Shown: one piece after another, positions 10,652 to 19,147 of the stretch
Layout: every line of letters begins with the position of its first letter
Numbering within the stretch: position 1 is the stretch's first letter
From: Deinococcus aquiradiocola
Lineage (GTDB): Bacteria > Deinococcota > Deinococci > Deinococcales > Deinococcaceae
Direction: 5' to 3'
Assembly (NCBI RefSeq): GCF_014646915.1
Contig: NZ_BMOE01000011.1
Location: 68,223 to 132,222 of the forward strand
DNA: 64,000 bases
The notes under the pieces: generated by a model
Databases searched by the model: none
Seen by the model: the letters and a program-made list of their open reading frames with translations, nothing else
Told to the model about the DNA's origin: nothing
Made by a program: the position numbers and the translations under genes

Positions 10652-11053
10652 TCAGCGCAGCCGCAGCAGTCCGGCCCGCGTCCCGCTGAAGCCGCATCGG
10701 CTGTAGAACCCTTCCAGGTGCGGTTCGTGATCGACGTGCAGCCAGCCTGCCCCCAGCCGCGCCGACTCCCGCACCGCATGTTCGACCAGCGCCGTGCCGA
10801 CACCCTGCCGGGCGCAGTCCGGGTGAACGGCGGTATCCAGCAGGAAGGCGTGCAGGCCACCGTCCCAGGCGACGTTGACGAAACCGATCAGCCGGCCTTC
10901 CCGGTGCGCCGTCACCCAGCACAGGCTGCGGGCCAGGACGCGCACCCACCCCTCAGCGTCCCTGGCTTCCGCCGCGTACCCGAAGGCGGCGGCGTGCAGG
11001 GCCGCCAGTTCGGTGGGGCCGGGCGGGACGCTGACCCGGTACGCCGTGTTCAG
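10652..11053 (-). CDS. GNAT family N-acetyltransferase
   Basis: About 133 residues with a complete single GNAT fold: LIGFVNVAWDGGLHAFLLDT, VHPDCARQGVGTALVEHAV (acetyl-CoA loop) and LHVDHEPHLEGFYSRCGF. No ATG, GTG or TTG stands near the domain start. The most likely initiation is CTG at 11053, which overlaps the kbl stop (CTGA). Expression is then by re-initiation from kbl. An ATG at 11344, deep inside kbl in another frame, is less likely. Substrate unknown. Confidence 0.72.
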   Translation of the reverse strand: MNTAYRVSVPPGPTELAALHAAAFGYAAEARDAEGWVRVLARSLCWVTAHREGRLIGFVNVAWDGGLHAFLLDTAVHPDCARQGVGTALVEHAVRESARLGAGWLHVDHEPHLEGFYSRCGFSGTRAGLLRLR

Positions 11054-12258
11054 CCGCCGATCACGCCCATCTCGCGGCCCACGGCCTCGTAGGCGTTCAG
11101 TGCCCGTTCCAGGTCGTCCTGCGTGTGTTCGGCCGTCACGATGTTCCGGATGCGGGCCAGGCCTTTCGGGACGGTCGGGAAGCCCAGGCCGACCGCGAAC
11201 ACGCCGCGTTCCAGCAGGCGGCGGCTCGCTTCGAAGGCCGTCTCGGCCTCCCCGAAGATGACGGGCGTGATGGGCGTCTCGCTGCCGAAGGTGTCGAAGC
11301 CCAGGCGGTGCAGTTCGGCCTTGAAGAAGCGGGTGTTGTCCCACAGGCGCTCCATGAAGCCGCCCTCCTGCTGCACGAGGTCGATGGCGGCACTCAGGGC
11401 GCCGACCACGGCGGGCGGGTGCCCGGTGCTGAACAGGAAGGGCCGCGCGCGGTTGATGAGCAGGTCGCGCAGGTCGGCGGGACCGGCGGCGTACCCGCCG
11501 ACGACGCCCCAGGCCTTGCTGAGCGTCCCGATCTGCAGCACGTCGGGGGCGTCCTGCAGGCCGAAGTGGTGGACGGTGCCGCGGCCCTGCTCGCCGAGGA
11601 CGCCGCTGCCGTGCGCGTCGTCCACGTAGGTCACGGCGCCGTACTCACGGGCGAGGGCCACAATGTCCGCGAGGGGCGCGATGTCGCCGTCCATGCTGAA
11701 CACGCCGTCCGTGACGACCATGATGAGGCCGTCGGTGGGGTTCTCGTCCAGCACGCGGCGCAGGTCCGTGAGGTCCTTGTGGCGGTAGACCTTCTTGGTG
11801 GCCTTGGCGAGGCGCAGGCCGTCGATGATGCTGGCGTGGTTGAGTTCGTCGCTGACGACGAGGTCGCCTTCCTGCAGCAGCGTGCCCAGCACGCCCTGGT
11901 TGGTGGTGAAGCCGCTCTGCAGCACGAGGGCGCTGCCGGTGTGCTTGAAGGCCGCGAGCTGCGTTTCGAAGTCCTCGTGGATCTGCAGGGTGCCGGCGAT
12001 GGTGCGGACGGCGCCCGCCCCGGCCCCCCAGCGCTGCAGGTACTGCGCGGCGCGTTCCTTCAGGAAGGGGTGGTCGGCGAAGCCGAGGTAGTTGTTGCTG
12101 GCGAGGTTCACGACGTCCCGCCCGAGGATGCGGGTGCGGGCGCGCTGCGGCGCTTCGAGGACGCGGGGGCTGATGTGCAGGTGCGCGTCGTGGAGCTTCT
12201 GGAGTTCGGTGCGGATCCGCCCCTGGAGGGTGACGGGTTCCCGGAGGGTGCTGGTCAT
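11050..12258 (-). CDS. kbl: Glycine C-acetyltransferase / alpha-oxoamine synthase
   Basis: 402 residues. PLP-dependent fold-type I enzyme condensing glycine and acetyl-CoA to 2-amino-3-ketobutyrate (threonine breakdown, read in reverse as the ligase). NLASNNYLGFADHP, AGAGAVRTIAGT, the PLP-binding VSDELNHASIIDGLRL and YVDDAHGSGVLGEQGRG, and the Schiff-base Lys in IGTLSKAWGVVGGY are all present. The family also contains BioF and serine palmitoyltransferase; sequence favours Kbl, but substrate choice is not certain. No threonine dehydrogenase gene is adjacent. TACACT lies 6 bases before the ATG (leaderless). Confidence 0.85.
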   Translation of the reverse strand: MTSTLREPVTLQGRIRTELQKLHDAHLHISPRVLEAPQRARTRILGRDVVNLASNNYLGFADHPFLKERAAQYLQRWGAGAGAVRTIAGTLQIHEDFETQLAAFKHTGSALVLQSGFTTNQGVLGTLLQEGDLVVSDELNHASIIDGLRLAKATKKVYRHKDLTDLRRVLDENPTDGLIMVVTDGVFSMDGDIAPLADIVALAREYGAVTYVDDAHGSGVLGEQGRGTVHHFGLQDAPDVLQIGTLSKAWGVVGGYAAGPADLRDLLINRARPFLFSTGHPPAVVGALSAAIDLVQQEGGFMERLWDNTRFFKAELHRLGFDTFGSETPITPVIFGEAETAFEASRRLLERGVFAVGLGFPTVPKGLARIRNIVTAEHTQDDLERALNAYEAVGREMGVIGG

Positions 12259-12377
12259 ACCGTCAGTGTAGACCCGGCGTGGCGGGCACTGAAGACGTGC
12301 GGCAGATCCGGAAGTTCATGGAGGCGGGCCATGAGATAAATATGTAAGTGACGTCTTCCTATACTGTGGCCAGTCTC

Positions 12378-13100
12378 ATGCCTACTCCCGTTTACACTCT
12401 GGTTATCAACGCGCTGAGCAGTTCGGTGAGCGAGCGTGCCGCCGACACCATGCTCAAAGCCGCTCTCAAGGACGCTCAGTTCTCGCCGGACAGTGTGACG
12501 GCGCAGGAGATGCAGACGGTGCTGTCAGGACCGCTCCTGCGCCGACTGGCGAGCGTCCTGCCGCAGGCGCAGGCGAGCCGGGACCTGCGGGCGCTGTCGC
12601 GCCGCATCGCGGAGCAGCACCCGCGCGCCCTGACGCTGTTCGTGGACCCGGAGGGACCGCTGCACTGGGACAGCCTCGACGACGACGGGCAGGACGAGGT
12701 GGGTGGCCTGCAGGCCGACGATTTCGAGTACGACGACCCGGACTTCAGCGTCTTCCAGGGCGAGCAGCGCGTGTACGACCTGGGGAGCGCGGAAGGGCAG
12801 GAGCAGATGCTGTCGGACCTGGCGCGGCAGCCGGGCGTGCAGGGCGTCGTGATCTGCGCGCAGGACGGCCGGGTGCTGCGTTCGCGCGCGCCGCGCGGCG
12901 AGAAGGCCCTGAGCAGCATCGTGGCGGCGACCGTGATGCTGTTCCGGCAGCGGTCCCTGAGCATCCTGTGCGCGGACCTCGGTCAGATCAAGGTGTGTAT
13001 GCGGCCCATCGGTGAGTACTGCGTGGCGGTCCTGGCCGGGGAGAGTGTGAACATCGGCCGCGTCATCACGGAACTGCAGCAGCTTCAGGAGGCGGTATGA
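12378..13100 (+). CDS. Roadblock/LC7-domain protein, first gene of a three-gene unit
   Basis: 240 residues. The C-terminal half (about 130-240) fits the roadblock/LC7 fold: a leading helix EQMLSDLARQPGVQGVVICA, the strand pair ICAQDGRVLRS, a helix, then CADLGQIKVCMRPIGEYCVA and a final ESVNIGRVITELQQL. Such domains (MglB, Rop) regulate small GTPases or form scaffolds. The N-terminal 70 residues are helical and resemble the N terminus of the coiled-coil protein at 14907. An acidic linker (DDDGQDEV...DDFEYDDPDF) joins the halves. ATG 12378 is chosen because TATACT ends 12 bases upstream. It overlaps the next gene by 4 bases. No GTPase is nearby. Confidence 0.75.
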   Translation: MPTPVYTLVINALSSSVSERAADTMLKAALKDAQFSPDSVTAQEMQTVLSGPLLRRLASVLPQAQASRDLRALSRRIAEQHPRALTLFVDPEGPLHWDSLDDDGQDEVGGLQADDFEYDDPDFSVFQGEQRVYDLGSAEGQEQMLSDLARQPGVQGVVICAQDGRVLRSRAPRGEKALSSIVAATVMLFRQRSLSILCADLGQIKVCMRPIGEYCVAVLAGESVNIGRVITELQQLQEAV

Positions 13101-14863
13101 ATCGTTCCCACCGGGTCGGCCACAGGCGGGCCGGCGCACGTCACGCCCTGCTTCCCCTGCTGACGCTCTCGCTGCTGGCGGGCGTGCCCGCGCCCGCACT
13201 GGCGCAGTCGGCCGCGCCGGTGGTGGCGGCCGCGCCGAACGCGGCGCGCAGCGTGCTCAGCCTGTCCAGTTACCGCGACATGGCGGGCTCGCTCGACCGG
13301 GCCGTGCGGGACCGGCCGGTGAGCAGCGCGTCGAGCCTCGCGGACCTCGACCGGGCCACGGCCGCGTACGCGGTCCTGAAGCCGGGCCTGAGCAGCAGCC
13401 TGCTGACCCGTCACCTGGAGGAGACGCTGCAGGCGTCCCGCGCGTCCCTGAGTCGCGCGCCCGCCGATCTGGAAGGGCAGGTGACGCAGGCGCGCGCGCT
13501 GCTGCGCAAGGCGCTGTACGACCAGACGCTGGGGCAGCTGGGTGCGGCGTCCGGCGGGACGCCCCCGGCGGCGCAGGCGGCCCTGCTGGCCGACGAGTTC
13601 TCGCTGCAGGGCGCAGGGCGCAGCGCGTTCCTGAAGGCCGTGAGCGGGCGGGACGCCGGGAGTGCCGCGAGGCTGCTGCGGAGCGCGGCGGCACAGAAGG
13701 TGCAGGCGAACCTCGCACAGGCGAACGCGCCGCAGAACGCGAACGACCGCACCGCGACGTACCTGTCGCTGGCACGCGCGTCGGCGTGGTTCACGGTGGT
13801 GCAGGACGCGCCGGACAGTGGCGGCCTGACGATTCCGCTGTTCACGCAGGCGCTGCAGCAGCTCACGGCAGGCGACACGGCGGGCCTGACGGGCACGCTG
13901 TCCACCCTGAAGCGCAGCGCGGCGGCCTTCGTGACGGCCAGTACGACCGCCGTGAAGACCGGCACGGCGGCACCCGCCAGCACCAGCACGGCAGGCACCG
14001 CCAGTACAGCGCAGCCCGCCACCATTCCCGCCACGCCCACCCAGGGCACGGCGACCCCGAGCGCGTCCACCCCCGCGACAGCCACGCCCGCCACGTCCAC
14101 GCCGGTGGTCGCGTCGCCCGCCCGCGTCAGCCCGCAGGACCAGCAGAAGGCCAGCCTGAACGCCACGTACGCGGCCCTGTCGCGCGCGCAGGCGGCCGCC
14201 GGGCACGCGAACCTCGACGAGGCGCGCACGCAGATCGGCACGGCGGCCGTCACGCTCGTGCGCGGCGGCCTGAACAGCACCGCCGGGTACGACACGCTCC
14301 TCTCGGACCTGAACGCCCTGCAGAGCCGCAGCGGCCTGCGCGCCAGCGACGTGCAGGCCGTGATCGGCGAACTGAGCAACGTGGAGGCGCTCGCCAACGC
14401 GCGCCCCGTCAGCGCGCTCGACGCGACGAGCACCGCCGTGAGCCGCATCGGCACGCCCCTCTGGCCGCTGCTGTTCCTGATCGTGGGCCTGCTCGCGCTG
14501 TACCCGCTGTACCTGCTGAACCTCGCGTTCGGCGGGCGCAACAACTACTGGAAGGCCATCGCGGTCAGCCTGCTGCTGCTGGTCCTGCCGGTGCTGCTGG
14601 AAGGTCTGGGCGGCACCCTCGCGTACCTCGGGGACCTGAGCGGCGTGGGCTTCCTGCGCTCCCTCGGGAACCTGAGCCTGCATCAGGGCGCGTGGGGCCT
14701 GCCGGTGTGGCTGCTGCTGGCGGCCGTGTCGGTCGGGCTCGCCAGTTACGGCTTCCGGGGCCTGTGCCGTCAGTTCGGCCTGCTGGGCGGGTCGGGCGGC
14801 AGCGCGAACGCCACCCGCATCGACGGGCCGCAGCCGGCCCTCGACTGGGACGAGGAACTGTGA
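13097..14863 (+). CDS. Secreted/membrane protein with C-terminal TM segments (unknown function)
   Basis: 588 residues. An N-terminal signal peptide (about 1-37, hydrophobic LLPLLTLSLLAGV, cleavage after ALA) is followed by a helical Ala/Leu-rich exported region. A Thr/Pro/Ala/Ser low-complexity linker (about 290-345) leads to a second helical region. Three hydrophobic segments lie near the C terminus (starting at LLFLIVGLLALYPLYLL, AVSLLLLVLPVLLEGL and LPVWLLLAAVSVGLASYG). It ends in a short acidic tail (LDWDEEL). GAGG precedes the ATG, which overlaps the roadblock gene (ATGA). The topology would link an exported part to a cytosolic roadblock partner. No family recognised. Confidence 0.75.
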   Translation: MNRSHRVGHRRAGARHALLPLLTLSLLAGVPAPALAQSAAPVVAAAPNAARSVLSLSSYRDMAGSLDRAVRDRPVSSASSLADLDRATAAYAVLKPGLSSSLLTRHLEETLQASRASLSRAPADLEGQVTQARALLRKALYDQTLGQLGAASGGTPPAAQAALLADEFSLQGAGRSAFLKAVSGRDAGSAARLLRSAAAQKVQANLAQANAPQNANDRTATYLSLARASAWFTVVQDAPDSGGLTIPLFTQALQQLTAGDTAGLTGTLSTLKRSAAAFVTASTTAVKTGTAAPASTSTAGTASTAQPATIPATPTQGTATPSASTPATATPATSTPVVASPARVSPQDQQKASLNATYAALSRAQAAAGHANLDEARTQIGTAAVTLVRGGLNSTAGYDTLLSDLNALQSRSGLRASDVQAVIGELSNVEALANARPVSALDATSTAVSRIGTPLWPLLFLIVGLLALYPLYLLNLAFGGRNNYWKAIAVSLLLLVLPVLLEGLGGTLAYLGDLSGVGFLRSLGNLSLHQGAWGLPVWLLLAAVSVGLASYGFRGLCRQFGLLGGSGGSANATRIDGPQPALDWDEEL

Positions 14864-14906
14864 TGCCCCGCCTGACGCGCCTGCGGCCTGAACGGACGGT
14901 CCGCCC

Positions 14907-17135
14907 ATGATGGTGCACCGCAGCACCATGAAGATGCTCAGCGACCTGATCTCCCCCAAGGCGCTGGAACGCATCCTGTCGGACGCGGCGCGCGAGCGTC
15001 ACGTGACGCTCTCCACGCTGGACGTGCCGACCCTGCAGGACATCCTGAAGCGCGACATCTACAAGCGCCTGCAGCTGAGCATCCCGGCCGCGCTCGCCAA
15101 GCGCCGCGTGCAGGAGGTGCTGGAGAGCCTGGAGCAGGAGGCCGTACGGCAGACGGCCGAGAGTCACACCACGCAGATCATCACGCTGGAGGACCAGGCG
15201 AAGCAGTTCGCGCTGTACTTCGACTGGCCGGAAACGCAGCGCCTGCGCGCCGTGCTGAGCGTGGCGAGGCAGACGACCGCCGAAGGACGCGACGCGGAAA
15301 CCCTGCTGCTGGAAGGCGCGGAACTCATCGAGACGCTGGAACGCAAGCTGCGCGAGGGGCTCGTCACGCAGGGGCAGGACCTGTCGGAACTGAAGGCCAG
15401 CCTGGGGCGGCTGGCGGGCGTGGGCGGCCCGAAAATCAAGCGGCTGGAGGCGCTCGTCAAGCAGATCAGCGAGGCGCAGGAGAGCCGCACGCTGCTGCCC
15501 GCCGAGGTGGAGCGCGCGCTCGCGCTGACGCTCACGCTGCGCAAGCAGGTGGAGTCGTCGGTGGTGCAGCAGCTCAAGCCCGAGCAGAAGGCCGAGATGG
15601 TGGACGGCATGCTCGTCACCGGGCACGACGAGGTGCAGCCCTTCGACATCTCGCTGCTGTCACCGGAAGCGCAGGCGCGCGTGCAGACGCTGGAACGCGA
15701 GCACGAGGCGCGCCAGCTGACCGAACTCGCGCGGGAACACGCGGCGCTGCTGCGGCACGACCCGGACCTCGACGCGGAACTCACGGGCCTGCGCGACCGG
15801 TCGAACGCCGCGCAGGTGCTGGGCGAGCCCGCCATCACCGCGCTGCGCGAACGCCTCGCGCAGGCCCGCGCCGACCGGATGACGCAGCAGCAGACGCAGC
15901 TCACGGAACTGTCCGCGCGTCTCGAACACCTCGGCGTGCAGGGACACGACGAGTCCGTGCAGCTCGCGCGGCAGCTGCTGTCTGTCGTGCAGGGCACGCA
16001 GCAGGCGGGCGGCCTCGCGCTGGACGAACTCGCGCAGCTGGGCGACCTCGTCACGACCCTGGAATCCAGCGACGCGCGCAGCCGCGAGCAGCTGATGGCC
16101 CTGCAGCGCGAGACCTTCGAACTGGAGCGGCGCGCGCGTGAAGTGCCGGGCGCCCTGACGGACCTGCAGCCGCTCATCGAGCAGGCGCGCGCCACGCTGG
16201 CCGCCGGTCAGAACGCAGACCTGGAACCGCTGTGGAGCATCCTGGAGCGCCGCATGGGCGAGGCGGCGCAGCAGCGCGAGCAGATGGACGCCCGCGCGGC
16301 ACGCGTCATGCAGGACTACGACCGTTACCGCCACCTGGCGGGCGAGACCATCCAGAAGCTCGGGCGGCTCGCGGACGTGCTGCGCGAACAGCAGCGGCTC
16401 GGCACGCTGTCCAGCGACGCCCGCACCCGCTACCTGCAGACGCTGGAGAGTGCCGAGGCCCTGCTGACGGAAGCGCAGGCGGAATTCCAGGCGGCGCGGG
16501 AGGTCACGGCGACCTTCGGGGCGGACGCCCTGTCGGACCTGCTGGGCGTGTTCGACTCGGACGCCTTCGAGCAGAACGACGTGGCCACCGACCTGCTCAG
16601 CACCGAGAGCAGCGCCCCCATCCACACGGACCCCGCCCAGCATGAGAATGCGCCTGCCCGCGCCTCGCAGGACCCCTTTGGGCTGGCGGCGTTGCTGGCG
16701 GCCACGTCCACCCAGCCTGCCCCGGCACTGGAGGAGGCGACGCTGTTCGAGTCGGCGCTCCCCTTCCCGTCCGGAACGCCGGATCTCGCGAACCTGACCC
16801 TGCCGCCCGCCGGGACGCCCGACCTGCCTCACGGGGTACTCGTGCGGACGTGGCGCGTCACGAAGGGACAGGTGGTGGAAGGGGACCTCTCCCCCGCCGG
16901 CGACTGGTCCACCGAGACGGACTGCGAGGCGGACGTGCTGCGCCTCGCGTGGCTGGCCGATCAGGCGGCCGAACTGCACCCCTCGCGCCTCACGCTGGAC
17001 GTGGGGGGGCGCTGCTGGCTCACGCTGCCTCAGCTGGGCGGCAGCACCCTGGTGGTGTACGCGCCGGACCTCGTGATGGCCGAACGGGCCGCCGCGCAGT
17101 GGGCAGAGCGAGGGACGGGCCTCATCCAGAACTGA
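14907..17135 (+). CDS. Large coiled-coil protein, partner of the roadblock gene
   Basis: 742 residues, soluble, with no signal peptide. Residues about 8-75 form a helical domain resembling the N terminus of the roadblock protein at 12378. About 75-560 are almost continuous charged helices with heptad patterns (LEHLGVQGHDESVQLARQL, RAREVPGALTDLQPLIEQAR), then a flexible acidic/Pro region. The last 110 residues are globular (WRVTKGQVVEGDLSPAG...RCWLTLPQLGGSTLVVYAP) and end in a helix. The strand-strand-helix ending could be a divergent roadblock fold (inference). ATG 14928 is an alternative start that would begin at the shared domain. It lies 43 bases after the membrane gene, probably one operon. 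Confidence 0.75.
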   Translation: MMVHRSTMKMLSDLISPKALERILSDAARERHVTLSTLDVPTLQDILKRDIYKRLQLSIPAALAKRRVQEVLESLEQEAVRQTAESHTTQIITLEDQAKQFALYFDWPETQRLRAVLSVARQTTAEGRDAETLLLEGAELIETLERKLREGLVTQGQDLSELKASLGRLAGVGGPKIKRLEALVKQISEAQESRTLLPAEVERALALTLTLRKQVESSVVQQLKPEQKAEMVDGMLVTGHDEVQPFDISLLSPEAQARVQTLEREHEARQLTELAREHAALLRHDPDLDAELTGLRDRSNAAQVLGEPAITALRERLAQARADRMTQQQTQLTELSARLEHLGVQGHDESVQLARQLLSVVQGTQQAGGLALDELAQLGDLVTTLESSDARSREQLMALQRETFELERRAREVPGALTDLQPLIEQARATLAAGQNADLEPLWSILERRMGEAAQQREQMDARAARVMQDYDRYRHLAGETIQKLGRLADVLREQQRLGTLSSDARTRYLQTLESAEALLTEAQAEFQAAREVTATFGADALSDLLGVFDSDAFEQNDVATDLLSTESSAPIHTDPAQHENAPARASQDPFGLAALLAATSTQPAPALEEATLFESALPFPSGTPDLANLTLPPAGTPDLPHGVLVRTWRVTKGQVVEGDLSPAGDWSTETDCEADVLRLAWLADQAAELHPSRLTLDVGGRCWLTLPQLGGSTLVVYAPDLVMAERAAAQWAERGTGLIQN

Positions 17136-17159
17136 CACGGCCAGGCAGGGAAAGAAACT

Positions 17160-17203
17160 GAATCCGCGCGCCCCGACCAGAGAAGGTCGGGGCGCGCGGA
17201 TTC
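17160..17203 (+). terminator. 19-bp perfect hairpin after the coiled-coil gene
   Basis: GAATCCGCGCGCCCCGACC pairs perfectly with 17185-17203 across the loop AGAGAA, 25 bases after the stop. No U-run follows on the plus strand; on the minus strand a U-rich AGTTTCTTTC follows. It probably ends both converging transcripts. Immediately downstream (17205-17228) GAAGTTCAGCTC looks like a worn right end of the MITE family. Confidence 0.65.
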
Positions 17204-17231
17204 CCTGAAGTTCAGCTCGTTCCGGTCTTAT

Positions 17232-17355
17232 ACGGTGTTGATCCGATTCCAGGGATGCCGGGAACAGCACCGACATCCCTTCCACCTCCTCAACACCGGA
17301 CTTGTTGGTGCTCGCTTCGCTCGGCTGAACTCTACAAGTTCAGCTCAAAACCGTA
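17232..17355. mobile_element. MITE-like repeat, copy B (124 bp, forward orientation)
   Basis: Begins TACGGTGTTGATCCGATTCC and ends GCTCAAAACCGTA. Direct repeats TTA flank it (17229-17231 and 17356-17358). The right TTA is the TAA stop codon of the DUF937 gene. Hairpins are at 17253-17280 (GGGATGCCGG/CCGACATCCC) and 17325-17345 (GCTGAACT/AGTTCAGC). This is the short form, lacking the 40-bp central module. It forms an inverted pair with copy C around the DUF937 gene. Confidence 0.92.
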
Positions 17356-17952
17356 TTACTTCTTGCCGCCGAGCAGGCTGCCGAGCAGGCCACCCAGGTC
17401 AGGCTGCGAGGACTGGTTCTGCGTCTGGGCCTGTGTGTTGCCACCGCCGAGCAGTCCGCCGAGCAGACCGCCCAGACCGCCCATGCTGCTGCCGCCCGCA
17501 CCACCGAGCAGACCACCGAGCAGGTCGCCCAGACCGCCGGCCGCGCCGCCCTGGTTCTGCGTGCGGCCCAGCGCGCCGAGCACCAGGGGCGCCACGATGC
17601 TCAGGATCTGCATGGCCATCTGCGGGTCGATACCGGCGTGCTGCGCGACGGCGTTCGCGGCGGCGGGCGTCTGCGCACCGAAGGCGTGGTTCAGGATGGC
17701 CGCGCCGTCCTGCGTGTTGGGCAGCTGACCCTGAGCGAACCCGTCGAGGCTGCTGCCGTCGTGCTGCTGCAGGGCGCTGCTGAGCGCGGCCTCACCGTCC
17801 GGCGACTGCGCGTTGTGGTTCAGGGCGCTCAGGATGAGCGGAATGCTGGCCTGCATGGCGGCCTGCGTCTGTTCCGGGGTGGCGCCCACCTGGGAGGCCA
17901 CACTGCTGGCCTGGGTGGGGAGCAGACCGCCGAGCATGTCGAGTACGTTCAT
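17356..17952 (-). CDS. DUF937 domain-containing protein
   Basis: 198 residues. The N terminus (MNVLDMLGGLLPTQASS, then VGATPEQTQAAMQASIPLIL) is the helical DUF937 core, with a second repeat-like half (GAQTPAAANAVAQHAGIDPQ...ILSIVAPLVLGALGR). The C-terminal 60 residues are a Gly/Leu-rich tail of GGLLGG-type repeats typical of this family. Start at 17952, with GGAGG 6-7 bases before the ATG, rather than 17991. Function unknown. It is the only gene between MITE copies B and C, and its stop codon is the target triplet of copy B. Confidence 0.85.
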   Translation of the reverse strand: MNVLDMLGGLLPTQASSVASQVGATPEQTQAAMQASIPLILSALNHNAQSPDGEAALSSALQQHDGSSLDGFAQGQLPNTQDGAAILNHAFGAQTPAAANAVAQHAGIDPQMAMQILSIVAPLVLGALGRTQNQGGAAGGLGDLLGGLLGGAGGSSMGGLGGLLGGLLGGGNTQAQTQNQSSQPDLGGLLGSLLGGKK

Positions 17953-18065
17953 GGTGTTCCTCCGGTGGTCCGGACGGACCGGCCAGTGCATCCCCGGCGG
18001 GTGGGGAGCGGCAGGTCAGGTTCTCCGGACACGGTCATCATAGGTGGTCGGGCGGGTTCCCGCTT

Positions 18066-18091
18066 CCCCCGACGGAGGCGTCCGCCGGGGG
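18066..18091. other. Short hairpin beside MITE copy C
   Basis: CCCCCG-A-CGGA, loop GGCG, TCCG-C-CGGGGG. It ends 6 bases before the left end of copy C. The rest of the 17953-18296 gap outside copy C holds only the DUF937 leader; no other gene is seen. Confidence 0.5.
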
Positions 18092-18097
18092 GAGTGA

Positions 18098-18261
18098 GAC
18101 GGTTTTGAGCTGAACTTGTAGAGTTCAGCCGAGCGAAGCGAGTGCCAACAAGTACGGTTTGGAGGAGATGGAAGCGGGCAGGCGTCCTGCAGGGCGCTGT
18201 TCTGCCCAAGAAGGGATGTCGGTGCTGCTTCCGGCATCCCTGGAATCGGATCAAAACCGGA
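18098..18261. mobile_element. MITE-like repeat, copy C (164 bp, reverse orientation)
   Basis: Begins GACGGTTTTGAGCTGAAC and ends ATCAAAACCGGA, so both outer T/A positions have mutated (TACGG to GACGG, CCGTA to CCGGA). It is still flanked by direct repeats TGA (18095-18097 and 18262-18264). It has the central 40-bp module and is nearly colinear with copy A. Here the triplet is not the stop codon of a recognised gene. Confidence 0.88.
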
Positions 18262-18296
18262 TGACGCGCGGTTCCCTGACCTTCGGGGCGGCCGTG

Positions 18297-19019
18297 TTAC
18301 TTGCGGGGCGGCTGGGCGGGACGCACCTCGACGCGGCTCGGCAGGGTGCGGGGGTGCATGGCGAGCAGGTCCATCACGATCTGCGCGAGGTCTTCCGGCT
18401 GGATCTTCCAGGCGTCCGTGTCGGCGTCCGGCTGGTGCCCGGCGAAGTGCGTGGCGACGCTGCCCGGCATGATCTGCGACACCTTGATGCCCAGCGGGCG
18501 CAGGTCCAGCATGATCGCCTCGGAGAAGCCGTTCATGCCGAACTTGCTGGCGTTGTAGGCGCTGCCGCCCGCGAAGGGGTTCTTGCCCGCGAGGCTGCTG
18601 AGCAGCAGCACGTACCCCTGCGTGCGCGACAGGGCGGGAATGGCGGCCTTGACGGTGTGGAAGGCCCCGGTGAGGTTGGTGTCGATGACTTCGCTCCACT
18701 GTTCGGGCGTCATGTCCTGCACGGGCGCGAAGTTGCCGAGGCCCGCGTTCACGAACAGCACGTCCAGCCCGCCGAACGCGGCGACGTGCGCGTCCACGGC
18801 GTCCTGTACGGCCGTGAAGTCGCGCACGTCGCACACGACGCCGCGTGCGCCCTCACCGAGCTGCGCGGCGGCCGCTTCGATCTCGGCGGCGTTGCGGCTG
18901 GTGACCGTGACCTGATACCCGCCCTTCAGGAGGGCCTCGGCGGTCGCGTACCCGATGCCTTTGCTGCCGCCCGTGACGAAGGCGCTCTTGCGTGCCGTGC
19001 CTGCTTGCGTGTCGTTCAT
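18297..19019 (-). CDS. SDR family NAD(P)-dependent oxidoreductase
   Basis: 240 residues, a classical short-chain dehydrogenase. Cofactor loop FVTGGSKGIGYATAEAL, Asp in VCDVRDFTAVQDAV, NNAG equivalent VNAGLGNF, catalytic Ser in VLLLSSLAGKNPF, Tyr/Lys in SAYNASKFGMNG and the PG motif in MPGSVATHF. Substrate cannot be told. TAGCGT lies 6 bases before the ATG (leaderless). Confidence 0.9.
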   Translation of the reverse strand: MNDTQAGTARKSAFVTGGSKGIGYATAEALLKGGYQVTVTSRNAAEIEAAAAQLGEGARGVVCDVRDFTAVQDAVDAHVAAFGGLDVLFVNAGLGNFAPVQDMTPEQWSEVIDTNLTGAFHTVKAAIPALSRTQGYVLLLSSLAGKNPFAGGSAYNASKFGMNGFSEAIMLDLRPLGIKVSQIMPGSVATHFAGHQPDADTDAWKIQPEDLAQIVMDLLAMHPRTLPSRVEVRPAQPPRK

Positions 19020-19076
19020 GCTGGCACGCTAACACGCGGCCGGGCCGGAGAAAGGGTGTCTGAAGGTCAGGTCAAG

Positions 19077-19116
19077 CCGGACGCGCCCACCCCCTGTGGA
19101 GGGCGGGCGCGTCCGG
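19077..19116 (-). terminator. 3' hairpin downstream of the secreted protein gene
   Basis: A 12-bp perfect stem CCGGACGCGCCC/GGGCGCGTCCGG with an inner CCC/GGG pairing, about 32 bases beyond the stop at 19148. No U-run. Probably separates this gene from the SDR gene. Confidence 0.5.
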
Positions 19117-19147
19117 TGGTGTGGCGGGCGGGGTGACTCCCGGCCGG

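Noticed and set aside
17356..18264. DUF937 gene as transposase of the flanking repeats
   Set aside because: The protein is a DUF937 helical/Gly-rich protein without a DDE or other transposase motif, so B and C are not the ends of an autonomous element.
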